Shown piece after piece: positions 1 through 5,964 of a DNA stretch of 9,968 nucleotides. The position numbers were made by a program, and so were the translations under genes. How positions within the stretch are numbered: position 1 is the stretch's first letter; every line of letters starts with the position of its first letter. The DNA comes from Acidimicrobiia bacterium (GTDB taxonomy: Bacteria > Actinomycetota > Acidimicrobiia > Acidimicrobiales > Ilumatobacteraceae), in contig JAUHYJ010000082.1 in the NCBI GenBank assembly GCA_030425785.1, forward strand, positions 1-9,968. Direction: 5' to 3'. The notes beneath the pieces were generated by a model. It ran no database searches and was not told the DNA's origin. It saw only the letters and a program-made list of their open reading frames with translations.

Positions 1-665
1 GTCTCGTGCTCGCGCTCGCGTTGCAGAAGGTGGTCGAGAACTTCGTCGGCGGGCTCATTCTCCAGACGCGGCGCCCGTTCACCGTCGGCGACACCATCGA
101 CCTCGATGGACACATCGGCGTCGTCACCGACATCGATTCACGCACGACCGTGCTGCGCGGCCTCGACGGCTCGATGGTCCGGATCGCCAACAGCGAGGTG
201 CTGACCACACCGATCGTGAACCTCACGCGCGAGCTCCTCCGCCGCTCCGAGCTCGCCGTGGGAGTCGCGTACGACACCAACCTCGAGCACGCCACCGAGG
301 TGCTCACCGAGGCCGTCAGTCGGGTCCCGCGCATCTCTCACTCGCCCGAACCGTGGGTCATGCTGCGCCGGTTCGGCGAGTCGAGCATCGACTTCACGAT
401 CTACTACTGGCATCGCAGCGACGTGCCCTCCGAGCTGGCGGCCACGCACGACCTGATGCTCGCCGTGCACCAGGGCCTGGCCGATGCCGGCATCACGATC
501 GCGTTCCCGCAGATGGTGGTGTGGTCGGGCCACGACGCCGCCGACGACCCCTACGGCAGCGCGCCCGCCCGCGTGTTCACCGAGCGGCAGAGCGCCCCAC
601 CCCCGCCGAACCGCGAGCGCGAGGACGACACGCCGTCGCGCTTCCGGCTGCCCTGGCGCCGCTAG
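1..665 (+). CDS. MscS-family mechanosensitive ion channel, 5'-truncated
   Basis: This is the C-terminal part of a small-conductance mechanosensitive channel, a membrane protein that opens under osmotic downshock. The frame is open to the left edge (first full codon at 3), so the start and the first transmembrane helices lie outside; about 220 residues are visible. The fragment opens with the end of the pore helix (ALALQKVVENF), followed by the beta domain (RPFTVGDTIDL, then GVVTDID, RIANSEVL, IVNLTR). The alpha/beta cytoplasmic domain follows and ends in IAFPQ, equivalent to the family's conserved IPFPQ-type motif. A tail of about 40 residues, rich in Pro and Arg (SAPPPPNRERE to PWRR), extends past the usual fold and is probably disordered. 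Its TAG stop shares a CTAG with the stop of the converging diiron gene. The family assignment is firm; the full length and whether it is a large multi-helix MscS type cannot be seen. Confidence 0.9.
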   Translation, partial: LVLALALQKVVENFVGGLILQTRRPFTVGDTIDLDGHIGVVTDIDSRTTVLRGLDGSMVRIANSEVLTTPIVNLTRELLRRSELAVGVAYDTNLEHATEVLTEAVSRVPRISHSPEPWVMLRRFGESSIDFTIYYWHRSDVPSELAATHDLMLAVHQGLADAGITIAFPQMVVWSGHDAADDPYGSAPARVFTERQSAPPPPNREREDDTPSRFRLPWRR

Positions 666-1789
666 CTCGCCACTGCGGCAGCGCGGTCCTGCGCCACCGC
701 GTCGTACGACTCGTAGTCGGCAGCCGTGTCGTCGGCGAACTCGTACTCCATCAGGCCGGCGTCTTCCCACGCCCGGCGTAGGTAGCCGTCGTTCGCATCG
801 AGCAGGCCGAGCTTGCGGGTGTTCGGCACCAGCTTGGCGAAGAACCCCCGCTGGAACTGGGCCTGCGGGCTGAGCCCCCGCTGCGCTGCCGCCTCGTGCA
901 GGAACGGCACGATCTCGTCGACCGACACCCCGAGTCGCTCCCACACCTCGGGCGTGGTGGCCCGGCTGCGCGACCGCAGGGTGTTGTCGATCATGAACTC
1001 CTGGCGCTCCTTGAGCTCGGGCTCGGTGAGGCCCTCGTAGAACTCGGCCAGGCTGATGATGCCGAACGCCACGTGGCGGGCCTCGTCGGCCATCACGTAC
1101 CTGAGCAGCTTCTGCAGCAGCGGCTCGTCCGTGCGGCGCAACATGTCGCCGAACGCCGCCAGCGCGAGCGACTCGATGATGATCTGCATGCCGAGATAGG
1201 CGATGTCCCACCGCGAGTCCTCGAGCAGCGCCATGATCTGGGCGTCGAGGAACGGGTTCATCGGGTACGCCTCGCCCAACTTCTCGTGCAGGTACTTGGC
1301 GAACACCTCGGTGTGGCGGGCCTCGTCCATCGTCTGGGTCGACGCGTAGTACTTGGCGTCGATCCACGGCACCGTCTCGGTGATCTTGGCGGCGGTGAGC
1401 ATCGCTCCCTGCTCACCGTGCATGAACTGGCTGAGCGACGCCTTCATGAACTCGATCCCGGCGTCCGTCAGCTCCTTGTCGCCCCACGACGCGATCGGCG
1501 AGCCGGGCAGCTGCACCGCGGCGGCGACGATCTGCTGGACCGGGCTCGGGTTCGTCGTCACCAGCTTCTCGGGGTCGACGTCGGTCGCCCAGTCGAGCTC
1601 GGTGACGCTGTTCCACTGCGACGCCATCGCCTTGTTGTAGAGCTTGACCAGCGCCTCGCGGTCGCGGGTGTAGTCCCACGTCATGATCCGCTGGGCGTTG
1701 TCGTGGATGAGCCGGATCGACTCGTCCATCTCGACCCGCGAGGGCGGCTCGGGTACCGGTTCGCTGATCGGATGGTCGGTGATCGCCAT
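662..1789 (-). CDS. Ferritin-like diiron protein (putative oxidase/oxygenase)
   Basis: A 375-residue soluble protein with the ferritin-like/RNR-R2-like four-helix metal site. The likely ligands are E126 (in HGEQGA), E156 and H159 (first DEARH, 155-159), E206 (in IIIESLA), and E236 and H239 (second DEARH, 235-239). This is the E, ExxH, E, ExxH pattern that binds two metals, so all six ligands are present. The length and duplicated DEARH fit the large diiron oxidase/N-oxygenase-like group rather than iron-storage ferritin (about 170 aa) or classical R2. No signal peptide or membrane segment is seen. The substrate is unknown. The gene is last in a leftward cluster after a D-2-hydroxyacid dehydrogenase, 39 bp downstream of it. 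No Shine-Dalgarno precedes the ATG, and a TAGCGT hexamer sits 8 nt upstream, so it may have its own leaderless or near-leaderless promoter. The fold call is strong; function as an oxidase or oxygenase is inferred from the family. Confidence 0.82.
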   Translation of the reverse strand: MAITDHPISEPVPEPPSRVEMDESIRLIHDNAQRIMTWDYTRDREALVKLYNKAMASQWNSVTELDWATDVDPEKLVTTNPSPVQQIVAAAVQLPGSPIASWGDKELTDAGIEFMKASLSQFMHGEQGAMLTAAKITETVPWIDAKYYASTQTMDEARHTEVFAKYLHEKLGEAYPMNPFLDAQIMALLEDSRWDIAYLGMQIIIESLALAAFGDMLRRTDEPLLQKLLRYVMADEARHVAFGIISLAEFYEGLTEPELKERQEFMIDNTLRSRSRATTPEVWERLGVSVDEIVPFLHEAAAQRGLSPQAQFQRGFFAKLVPNTRKLGLLDANDGYLRRAWEDAGLMEYEFADDTAADYESYDAVAQDRAAAVAS

Positions 1790-1795
1790 GGCAAA

Positions 1796-1847
1796 CGACG
1801 CTAATCGTCGCCGGAACCCGTCGACGGGTCAGGTGACCGGGGTCACC
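1796..1847. terminator. Cluster of three inverted repeats between dehydrogenase and diiron genes
   Basis: Three inverted repeats lie nearly end to end. GGTGACC-GG-GGTCACC (1832-1847) is inside the last dehydrogenase codons, the perfect 14-bp palindrome ACCCGTCGACGGGT (1816-1829) reaches its stop codon, and CGACG-CTAAT-CGTCG (1796-1810) is in the gap. Read leftward, the last stem is followed by TTT. The arrangement fits a partial terminator or an RNA-stability structure within the cluster, placed directly before the diiron gene. Confidence 0.4.
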
Positions 1848-2791
1848 GGGTCGTCGCCGGCCAGCACGGCAGCGACGTTGCGGGCGGCCAGGACGGCCAT
1901 CGCGTCACGGGTCTCGACCGTGGCCGAGCCGAGGTGTGGGACGAGCACGGCGTTGTCGAGGTCGAGCAAGCCGGGATGGACCTCGGGCTCGTGCTCGAAC
2001 ACGTCGAGCCCGGCCCCGGCGATCCCGCCGGATCGCAAGGCCTCGACCAACGCGGCCTCGTCGACCACCGGCCCGCGGGCCGTGTTCACGAGGTACGCGC
2101 TCGTCCGCATCCGTTCGAGGGCGGCGGCGTCGATCAGGTGGTGGGTGTCGGGGGTGTACGGGCAGTGCAGCGACACCACGTCGCTCGTCGCCAGCAGCTC
2201 GTCGAGCGAGAGCAGTTCGGCGCCGAGCCGCTGTTCGACGTCGGGGGCCACCCGGCTGCGGTTGTGGTACGCGATCGTCATCCCGAACGCCCTGGCCCGC
2301 TCGGCGGTGGCCTGTCCGATCGCACCCATACCGATCAACCCGAGCCGCTTTCCCTGGATGCCCGAGCCGAGCATCATGAACATGCCCCACTTCCAAGCCT
2401 CACCGGACCGGATGAGGCGTTCGCCCTCGCCCAGGCGGCGGGTCACCATGAGGACCAGTGCCATCGCGATGTCGGCCGTGGCGTCGGTGAGCACGTCGGG
2501 CGTGTTCGTGACGGTCACCCCTCGCTTGCGGCACGCGTCGACGTCGATGTTGTTGTAGCCGACGGCCACGTTGGCGACCACCTGCACGTTCGGCGCCGCG
2601 TCGAGGAACGCGTCGTCGACGCGATCGGTCAGCAAGGTGACCGCCGCGTCGGCACGGGAGAGCTGCTCGTCGCGCACATCGGTCGGGATCGGTCCGTCGC
2701 CGTCCCATGCCCACACGTCACCGTGTTCGCGCAGCAGGTCGAGCCCGGCGGTCGGGATACCACCGGTGACCACGATGCGTGGCCGACTCAT
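1829..2791 (-). CDS. D-2-hydroxyacid dehydrogenase (glyoxylate/hydroxypyruvate reductase type)
   Basis: A 320-residue cytosolic NAD(P)-dependent reductase that interconverts 2-oxo acids and D-2-hydroxy acids. The dinucleotide-binding loop is GLIGMGAIG (151-159). The catalytic triad of the family is present: R239 (NTARG), E268 (EHEP) and H286 (PHLGSA). The N-terminal substrate-domain loop VANVAVGYNNID (72-83) is typical of the glyoxylate reductase branch. After the second Rossmann strand the sequence is AYHNRSR, with basic residues (R178, R180) and no acidic residue, which favours NADPH over NADH. The length is normal and the protein looks intact. The start ATG overlaps the aminotransferase stop in an ATGA arrangement, so translation is probably coupled and the two enzymes may act in sequence on the same carbon skeleton. 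The exact substrate (glyoxylate, hydroxypyruvate, phenylpyruvate-like or other) cannot be read from sequence. Confidence 0.9.
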   Translation of the reverse strand: MSRPRIVVTGGIPTAGLDLLREHGDVWAWDGDGPIPTDVRDEQLSRADAAVTLLTDRVDDAFLDAAPNVQVVANVAVGYNNIDVDACRKRGVTVTNTPDVLTDATADIAMALVLMVTRRLGEGERLIRSGEAWKWGMFMMLGSGIQGKRLGLIGMGAIGQATAERARAFGMTIAYHNRSRVAPDVEQRLGAELLSLDELLATSDVVSLHCPYTPDTHHLIDAAALERMRTSAYLVNTARGPVVDEAALVEALRSGGIAGAGLDVFEHEPEVHPGLLDLDNAVLVPHLGSATVETRDAMAVLAARNVAAVLAGDDPVTPVT

Positions 2792-3978
2792 GCCGAGCCG
2801 ATCCAGTCACCGAGCCGCCCGATGCCCTCGGTGATGTCGTCGGCGTCGATGCCCGAGTAGGCGAAGCGCACGTAGTGCGCGGTCTCGTCGGGTTGGCGGG
2901 TGCCGAAGTGGTGTCGGGTGCAGAACGACACGCCGGTCTCGTGGAGGGCCGCGGTCGCGAACTCGGCGACGTCGTCGAACCCGAACCGTTCGACGGCCTC
3001 GGTGACGTTCGGGAACAGGTAGAAGGTCGCCTCGGGCGTCGCGCAGTGCACGCCGGGCACGTCGGCGAGCGCAGCGACCGCGGCGTCCCGGCGCTGCCGC
3101 AGCTCGGCGAGCAGGGCTGCGGCCCCCGACGGGTCCCGCAGCGCCTCGACACCGGCGGCCTGCACGAAGTGGGTCGTGCACGACTCGTCGTTCGTGTTCA
3201 GCTTGGCGATCTGCTGTGCGATCGGCTCGGGGGCGACGGCGCATCCGAGCCGCCAGCCGGTCATCGCGAACTTCTTCGAGAACGTGTAGAGGATCACCGT
3301 CCGCTCGGCCATCCCGGGCAGGGACGCGATCGAGGTCGACGTGCCGGAATACCGCATCTCGAAGTACGCCTCGTCCGACAGCACCATCAGGTCGTGGTCG
3401 ACGGCGATGCGGGCGATCTCGGCCATCTCGTCCGGCGTCGACTCGCACCCGAGCGGGTTCTGCAGGTTGTTGTAGATCAGCAGCCGCGCCTGTGGGGCGA
3501 GCTCGCGCAGCTGGTCGAGGTCGATCCGGAACCCGGCGTCGGTCTCGTGGTAGCGGTACGGCATCGCCCGCCCACCGAAGTAGTTGACCTGACTCTCGTA
3601 GATCGGATACCCGGGGTTCGGGTAGAGGACGCCGTCGCCCGGGTCCATCGACGTCTGGACGAACTTGGTGATCACCGGCTTGCCGCCCGGCTGCACGACG
3701 ATGTTCGCGCCACTGAGCGAGAGCCCGCGGTCACCACCGATGTTGTCGGCGAGCGCCTCGCGCAGCTCGGGGATCCCGGCCGCCGGGCAGTAGCCGGTCT
3801 TGCCCTCGGCGATCGCGCGGTTCATCGCGTCGACGATGTTCGCCGGCGTCGGCAGGTTCATGTCACCGAGGTGGAACGGGTAGACCCGGTGACCCTGTGC
3901 CGCCCAGTCGGCGGCGGCCAGTGACACCGCGAACGCCGTCTCGGTGCCCAACTGCTCGAGTCGCGTCGCCAGATGCAT
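2788..3978 (-). CDS. PLP-dependent class I/II aminotransferase
   Basis: A 396-residue fold-type I aminotransferase that transfers an amino group between an amino acid and a 2-oxo acid in the cytosol. Visible family residues are Y63 in TGYCPAAGIPELR, N174 in the NNLQNPLG loop, D202 and Y205 in LSDEAYF (pyridine nitrogen and phenol contacts), K235 in YTFSKKFAMTGWRLG (Schiff-base lysine), R243 (phosphate) and R371 in YVRFAYSG (substrate carboxylate). It is complete. I start it at the ATG ending at 3978. A longer frame upstream, beginning at 4086, would add 36 low-complexity residues and run into the divergent gene, whereas a TACGAT -10 hexamer sits exactly 6 nt before the chosen ATG, as in leaderless transcripts. 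It heads the leftward cluster with the 2-hydroxyacid dehydrogenase and the diiron protein. Aspartate aminotransferase-like is the safest label; the amino donor is not determinable. Confidence 0.9.
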   Translation of the reverse strand: MHLATRLEQLGTETAFAVSLAAADWAAQGHRVYPFHLGDMNLPTPANIVDAMNRAIAEGKTGYCPAAGIPELREALADNIGGDRGLSLSGANIVVQPGGKPVITKFVQTSMDPGDGVLYPNPGYPIYESQVNYFGGRAMPYRYHETDAGFRIDLDQLRELAPQARLLIYNNLQNPLGCESTPDEMAEIARIAVDHDLMVLSDEAYFEMRYSGTSTSIASLPGMAERTVILYTFSKKFAMTGWRLGCAVAPEPIAQQIAKLNTNDESCTTHFVQAAGVEALRDPSGAAALLAELRQRRDAAVAALADVPGVHCATPEATFYLFPNVTEAVERFGFDDVAEFATAALHETGVSFCTRHHFGTRQPDETAHYVRFAYSGIDADDITEGIGRLGDWIGSA

Positions 3979-3984
3979 GGGCGG

Positions 3985-3990
3985 ATCGTA
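3985..3990 (-). promoter_or_regulatory. Putative leaderless -10 hexamer for the aminotransferase cluster
   Basis: On the minus strand this reads TACGAT, a match to the actinobacterial TANNNT -10 element. Exactly 6 nt separate it from the ATG, so transcription would begin at or next to the A of the start codon. No Shine-Dalgarno is present. I see no convincing -35 element 16 to 19 bp upstream. It would drive the whole leftward cluster. Confidence 0.5.
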
Positions 3991-4026
3991 ACGAACCTGC
4001 GTCGCGGCGCTCGACGGCAGGTCTGG

Positions 4027-4032
4027 CACACT
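4027..4032 (+). promoter_or_regulatory. Putative leaderless -10 hexamer (CACACT) for the Gfo/Idh/MocA gene
   Basis: The hexamer CACACT lies 6 nt before the GTG start at 4039, inside GGCACACTG. The same layout (GGCAGACTG, then five bases, then GTGAC) occurs before the tautomerase gene at 5965. The spacing predicts a transcript starting on the GTG itself. There is no Shine-Dalgarno and no clear -35 box. Confidence 0.42.
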
Positions 4033-4038
4033 GGCGCC

Positions 4039-5016
4039 GTGACACGCATCGGGATCGTCGGCGTCGGTGGCATGGGCACGTTCCACGCCCGCACGCTCGC
4101 AGGCCTGGCCGGCGTCGAGGTGGTGGTCGTCGCCGACCCCGACGGCGACCGCACCGAGCCGCTCGCCCGCGAGATCGGGTGCGAGTCGTCGCCCGACCCG
4201 CTCGCGACCGCGGCCCGCGACGACCTCGACGGCGTCGTCATCGCCTCACCCGACGAGACCCACCCCGAACTCGCGATCGCTGCCCTCCAGGCCGGGTCGT
4301 ACGTGCTGTGCGAGAAACCGCTCGGCGCGACGCTCGCCGACGCACGTCACGTCGTCGATGCCGAGGTCGCCCTCGGCGAGCGACGGATCCAGCTCGGGTT
4401 CATGCGCGAGTACGACGCAGCCCACGTCCAGCTCGCCGAGGCGATCGGCACGATCGGCGCGATCGATCACGTCCGCCTCGTCCATCGCAACGCCAATCGG
4501 CAGCGCCGACCCATCGAGCAGATCGTCGTCCAGTCACTCGTGCACGAGGCACACTCGGTCCGCTTCCTCACCGGGCACGAGGTCACCGAGGTCACCGCGT
4601 TCGGGGCCGGGCCGGACGGCACCGGGTCGTTCCGCCACGTGCTGGTCCACGCCCGCCTGTCGAACGGCGGCCACGCTGCGCTCGAGTTCGACGACGGCGG
4701 CTTCGCGTACGAGGTCTCGGTCGAGGTGCTCGGGCGGGACGCCGACGCGGTGACCGGCCAACCCCTGCGCGCGGTGACCCGCCGCGACGGTTCGGTCGAC
4801 GTCCACCTCGGCGCCGACTGGTTCGGCTGGTTCGCCGACGCCTACCGCGTCCAGGACGACGCCTGGGTCGCGTCGATCCGCCATCGACAGGCGACCGGGC
4901 CGACCACCTGGGACGGCTACGCCGCGCAGGCGATCGTCGAGGCGGCGATGATGTCGCTCGAGACCGGGCGCAGCATCCCCGTCGACGTCGAGGCGCGGCC
5001 CGACCTGTACGCCTGA
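4039..5016 (+). CDS. Gfo/Idh/MocA-family NAD(P)-dependent oxidoreductase
   Basis: A 325-residue sugar/polyol-type dehydrogenase. The N-terminal Rossmann domain begins RIGIVGVGGMG (nucleotide loop G8, G10, G13), with D33 in VVADPD at the end of strand 2, favouring NAD. The family motif EKP is at 92-94 (K93 catalytic). The C-terminal alpha/beta domain follows, and the ending (WDGYAAQAIVEAAM to RPDLY) resembles actinobacterial inositol 2-dehydrogenase-like proteins. In the second catalytic motif (D-x-x-x-H in inositol dehydrogenases) the window has QSLVHEAH: the histidine is kept (H169) but the Asp position is Q165. I chose the GTG at 4039 because the Rossmann strand starts three codons later and a promoter-like hexamer sits just upstream; an ATG at 3973 would overlap the divergent aminotransferase. 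The protocatechuate-pathway dehydrogenase LigC belongs to this superfamily, but this sequence does not look specifically LigC-like. The substrate is unknown. Confidence 0.85.
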   Translation: MTRIGIVGVGGMGTFHARTLAGLAGVEVVVVADPDGDRTEPLAREIGCESSPDPLATAARDDLDGVVIASPDETHPELAIAALQAGSYVLCEKPLGATLADARHVVDAEVALGERRIQLGFMREYDAAHVQLAEAIGTIGAIDHVRLVHRNANRQRRPIEQIVVQSLVHEAHSVRFLTGHEVTEVTAFGAGPDGTGSFRHVLVHARLSNGGHAALEFDDGGFAYEVSVEVLGRDADAVTGQPLRAVTRRDGSVDVHLGADWFGWFADAYRVQDDAWVASIRHRQATGPTTWDGYAAQAIVEAAMMSLETGRSIPVDVEARPDLYA

Positions 5017-5028
5017 CGCGTCCGTCCC

Positions 5029-5047
5029 CGGGTCAGCGGGCGACCCG
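5029..5047. terminator. Weak hairpin between converging genes
   Basis: CGGGTC (5029-5034) can pair with GACCCG (5042-5047) across a 7-nt loop. It straddles the 16-bp gap and the stop of the small leftward gene, at the only point where the two converging transcripts end. There is no T-run on either side, so an intrinsic terminator is only a possibility. Confidence 0.25.
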
Positions 5048-5338
5048 AACCCGCCGGAACTGGCGCACCCTCGACTCGCTGATGTCGTCGGCGACGCGCC
5101 GCCACGCCTCCTCGGCCGTCGAGCCCTCGGCGCTCGCGACCTCGACGTGGCCGACGTACCGCTCGGCTTCCGCGATCCAGATCGGCTCGACGCGCAGCAG
5201 CCGCCCGTCGAGCCCTCGGACGTGGTTCTCGCGGAAGTCGAGCGTGGTCCGCCACCCGTCACGTTCGAGCGCGCGGCGCACCCGGGGCTGGAGCGGCACG
5301 CCGTGCCGCCGCTCACGCTGCTGTCCCGGTGTCCTCAT
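5033..5338 (-). CDS. Hypothetical small charged protein
   Basis: A 101-residue protein that I do not recognise. It is very rich in Arg (about one residue in five), with Glu and Val, and has no signal peptide, membrane segment, Cys pair or known catalytic motif. The middle (TTLDFRENHVRG to LLRVEPIWIAEAERYVGHVEVAS, about 31-70) looks like alternating beta strands. The end (STAEEAWRRVADDISESRVRQFRRVRVAR, about 73-101) looks like an amphipathic helix with a basic tail. The start is supported by GGGGAG 4 nt before the ATG at 5338; the open frame continues upstream but has no better start. It converges on the Gfo/Idh/MocA gene and lies 110 bp downstream of the deazaflavin reductase gene on the same strand. 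That it is a real gene is supported by the ribosome binding site, plausible protein composition and fit between neighbours. No function can be assigned. Confidence 0.6.
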   Translation of the reverse strand: MRTPGQQRERRHGVPLQPRVRRALERDGWRTTLDFRENHVRGLDGRLLRVEPIWIAEAERYVGHVEVASAEGSTAEEAWRRVADDISESRVRQFRRVRVAR

Positions 5339-5448
5339 GGCGCTCCCCACGAAGAGCCATTCTGAACGAGTCACCCTGTGGAACGTCAGCCCCGAAAACG
5401 TGTGAATTTCCTGGGGACGAACCCCCTCGAGGCTGTGGACGGCCGAGT
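5339..5448. other. Intergenic spacer between two leftward genes
   Basis: A 110-bp gap, noticeably less GC-rich than its surroundings. On the minus strand it holds a short GGGG-loop-CCCC hairpin (5413-5425) after the reductase gene, without a T-run directly behind it. Nearer the small gene is a weak promoter-like stretch with CAGAAT about 20 nt upstream of the ATG, then the GGGGAG ribosome binding site. I see no RNA gene in it. Confidence 0.35.
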
Positions 5449-5898
5449 TCAGGTCGGTTCGGCGACGAGGACGGGGATGACCCGATCGTGTTCGGCGGCC
5501 GACGTCTCGTACTCGGCGTACGTCGGGAACACCGCGACGGCGCGCTGCCACCACTCGGCTCGCTCGTCACCCGTCACCTCGCGCACGACATAGTCGTGCG
5601 GCTCGGGGCCGTCCTGGATCATCACGTGCGGGTCGGCCCGCAGGTTCGCGTACCACGCCGGGTGCGACGGCCGCCCGGCGTACGACGCCACCAGCGCGTA
5701 CGACCCCTCGTGCTCGACGCGCATCAGCGCGATCTTGCGGACCTTGCCCGACGACGCGCCGCGCATGGTGACGATGATCACGGGGATGCCCGTGTCGCGC
5801 AGCGTGTTGGCCTCGGCCCCGCCCGACGCCTCATAGGCCGCCACCTGGTCGGCGACCCACTGCAACGCGGACGGCTCGTACTCTCCCTCGATCGGCAT
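5449..5898 (-). CDS. Deazaflavin (F420)-dependent nitroreductase-family oxidoreductase
   Basis: A 149-residue single-domain protein of the DUF385/Ddn group, split beta-barrel enzymes that use the deazaflavin cofactor F420 in actinobacteria. Typical features are the N-terminal helix VADQVAAYEASGGAEANTLR (about 15-34), the cofactor-phosphate region IIVTMRGASSGKVRKIALMR (41-60), LVASYAGRPSHPAWYANLRADP (69-90), and the C-terminal REVTGDERAEWWQRAVAVFP (106-125) ending DRVIPVLVAEP. The full family length is present. I start at the ATG at 5898; an upstream GTG (5925) adds nine residues but would overlap the promoter-like TACCCT, which sits 7 nt before this ATG. The gene is divergent from the tautomerase/hydrolase pair and shares a 66-bp spacer with a perfect palindrome. 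The physiological substrate is unknown; a role in reducing a quinone, ring compound or nitro group is family knowledge only. Confidence 0.88.
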   Translation of the reverse strand: MPIEGEYEPSALQWVADQVAAYEASGGAEANTLRDTGIPVIIVTMRGASSGKVRKIALMRVEHEGSYALVASYAGRPSHPAWYANLRADPHVMIQDGPEPHDYVVREVTGDERAEWWQRAVAVFPTYAEYETSAAEHDRVIPVLVAEPT

Positions 5899-5905
5899 GA
5901 CGCCG

Positions 5906-5911
5906 AGGGTA
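5906..5911 (-). promoter_or_regulatory. Putative leaderless -10 hexamer for the F420 reductase gene
   Basis: On the minus strand this reads TACCCT (TANNNT type), 7 nt before the ATG at 5898, with no Shine-Dalgarno. A TCGACA sequence (minus strand, 5930-5935) lies 18 bp further upstream and matches TTGACA at five of six positions. It is inside the palindrome described next. Confidence 0.48.
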
Positions 5912-5926
5912 CGCCCCGGTCGCACG

Positions 5927-5940
5927 GATTGTCGACAATC
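5927..5940. promoter_or_regulatory. Perfect 14-bp palindrome, candidate operator shared by divergent promoters
   Basis: GATTGTCGACAATC is an exact inverted repeat with no spacer. It lies between the divergent F420 reductase gene and the tautomerase gene, 28 bp from one start and 24 bp from the other, where both -35 elements would be. The core TTGTCGACAA has the form of operators bound by GntR/FadR-type regulators (TNGTNNNACNA). No regulator gene lies in the window, so the protein that binds it is unknown. Confidence 0.5.
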
Positions 5941-5952
5941 GGGACCGTGGGG

Positions 5953-5958
5953 CAGACT
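5953..5958 (+). promoter_or_regulatory. Putative leaderless -10 hexamer (CAGACT) for the tautomerase/hydrolase operon
   Basis: CAGACT lies exactly 6 nt before the GTG start at 5965, with TTGTCG at 5929-5934 as a possible -35 (18-bp spacer) inside the palindrome. The element GGCAGACTG is nearly the same as GGCACACTG before the gene at 4039. No Shine-Dalgarno precedes the GTG. Confidence 0.45.
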
Positions 5959-5964
5959 GCGAGC

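Noticed and set aside
3979..4086. Upstream extension of the aminotransferase by 36 residues
   Set aside because: It would overlap the divergent Gfo/Idh/MocA start, adds residues without homology, and ignores the better-placed ATG with a -10 element 6 nt away.
3897..5405. Arg-rich open frame of 502 codons on the plus strand
   Set aside because: It is a frame-shifted shadow of the Gfo/Idh/MocA gene and its flanks, mostly Arg, Pro and Thr, with no domain.
5413..5426. GGGGGTTCGTCCCC on the minus strand, which looks like a tRNA T-arm
   Set aside because: The loop is not a proper 7-nt TTCRANY loop between 5-bp stems, and no acceptor, D or anticodon arm or CCA end is nearby.
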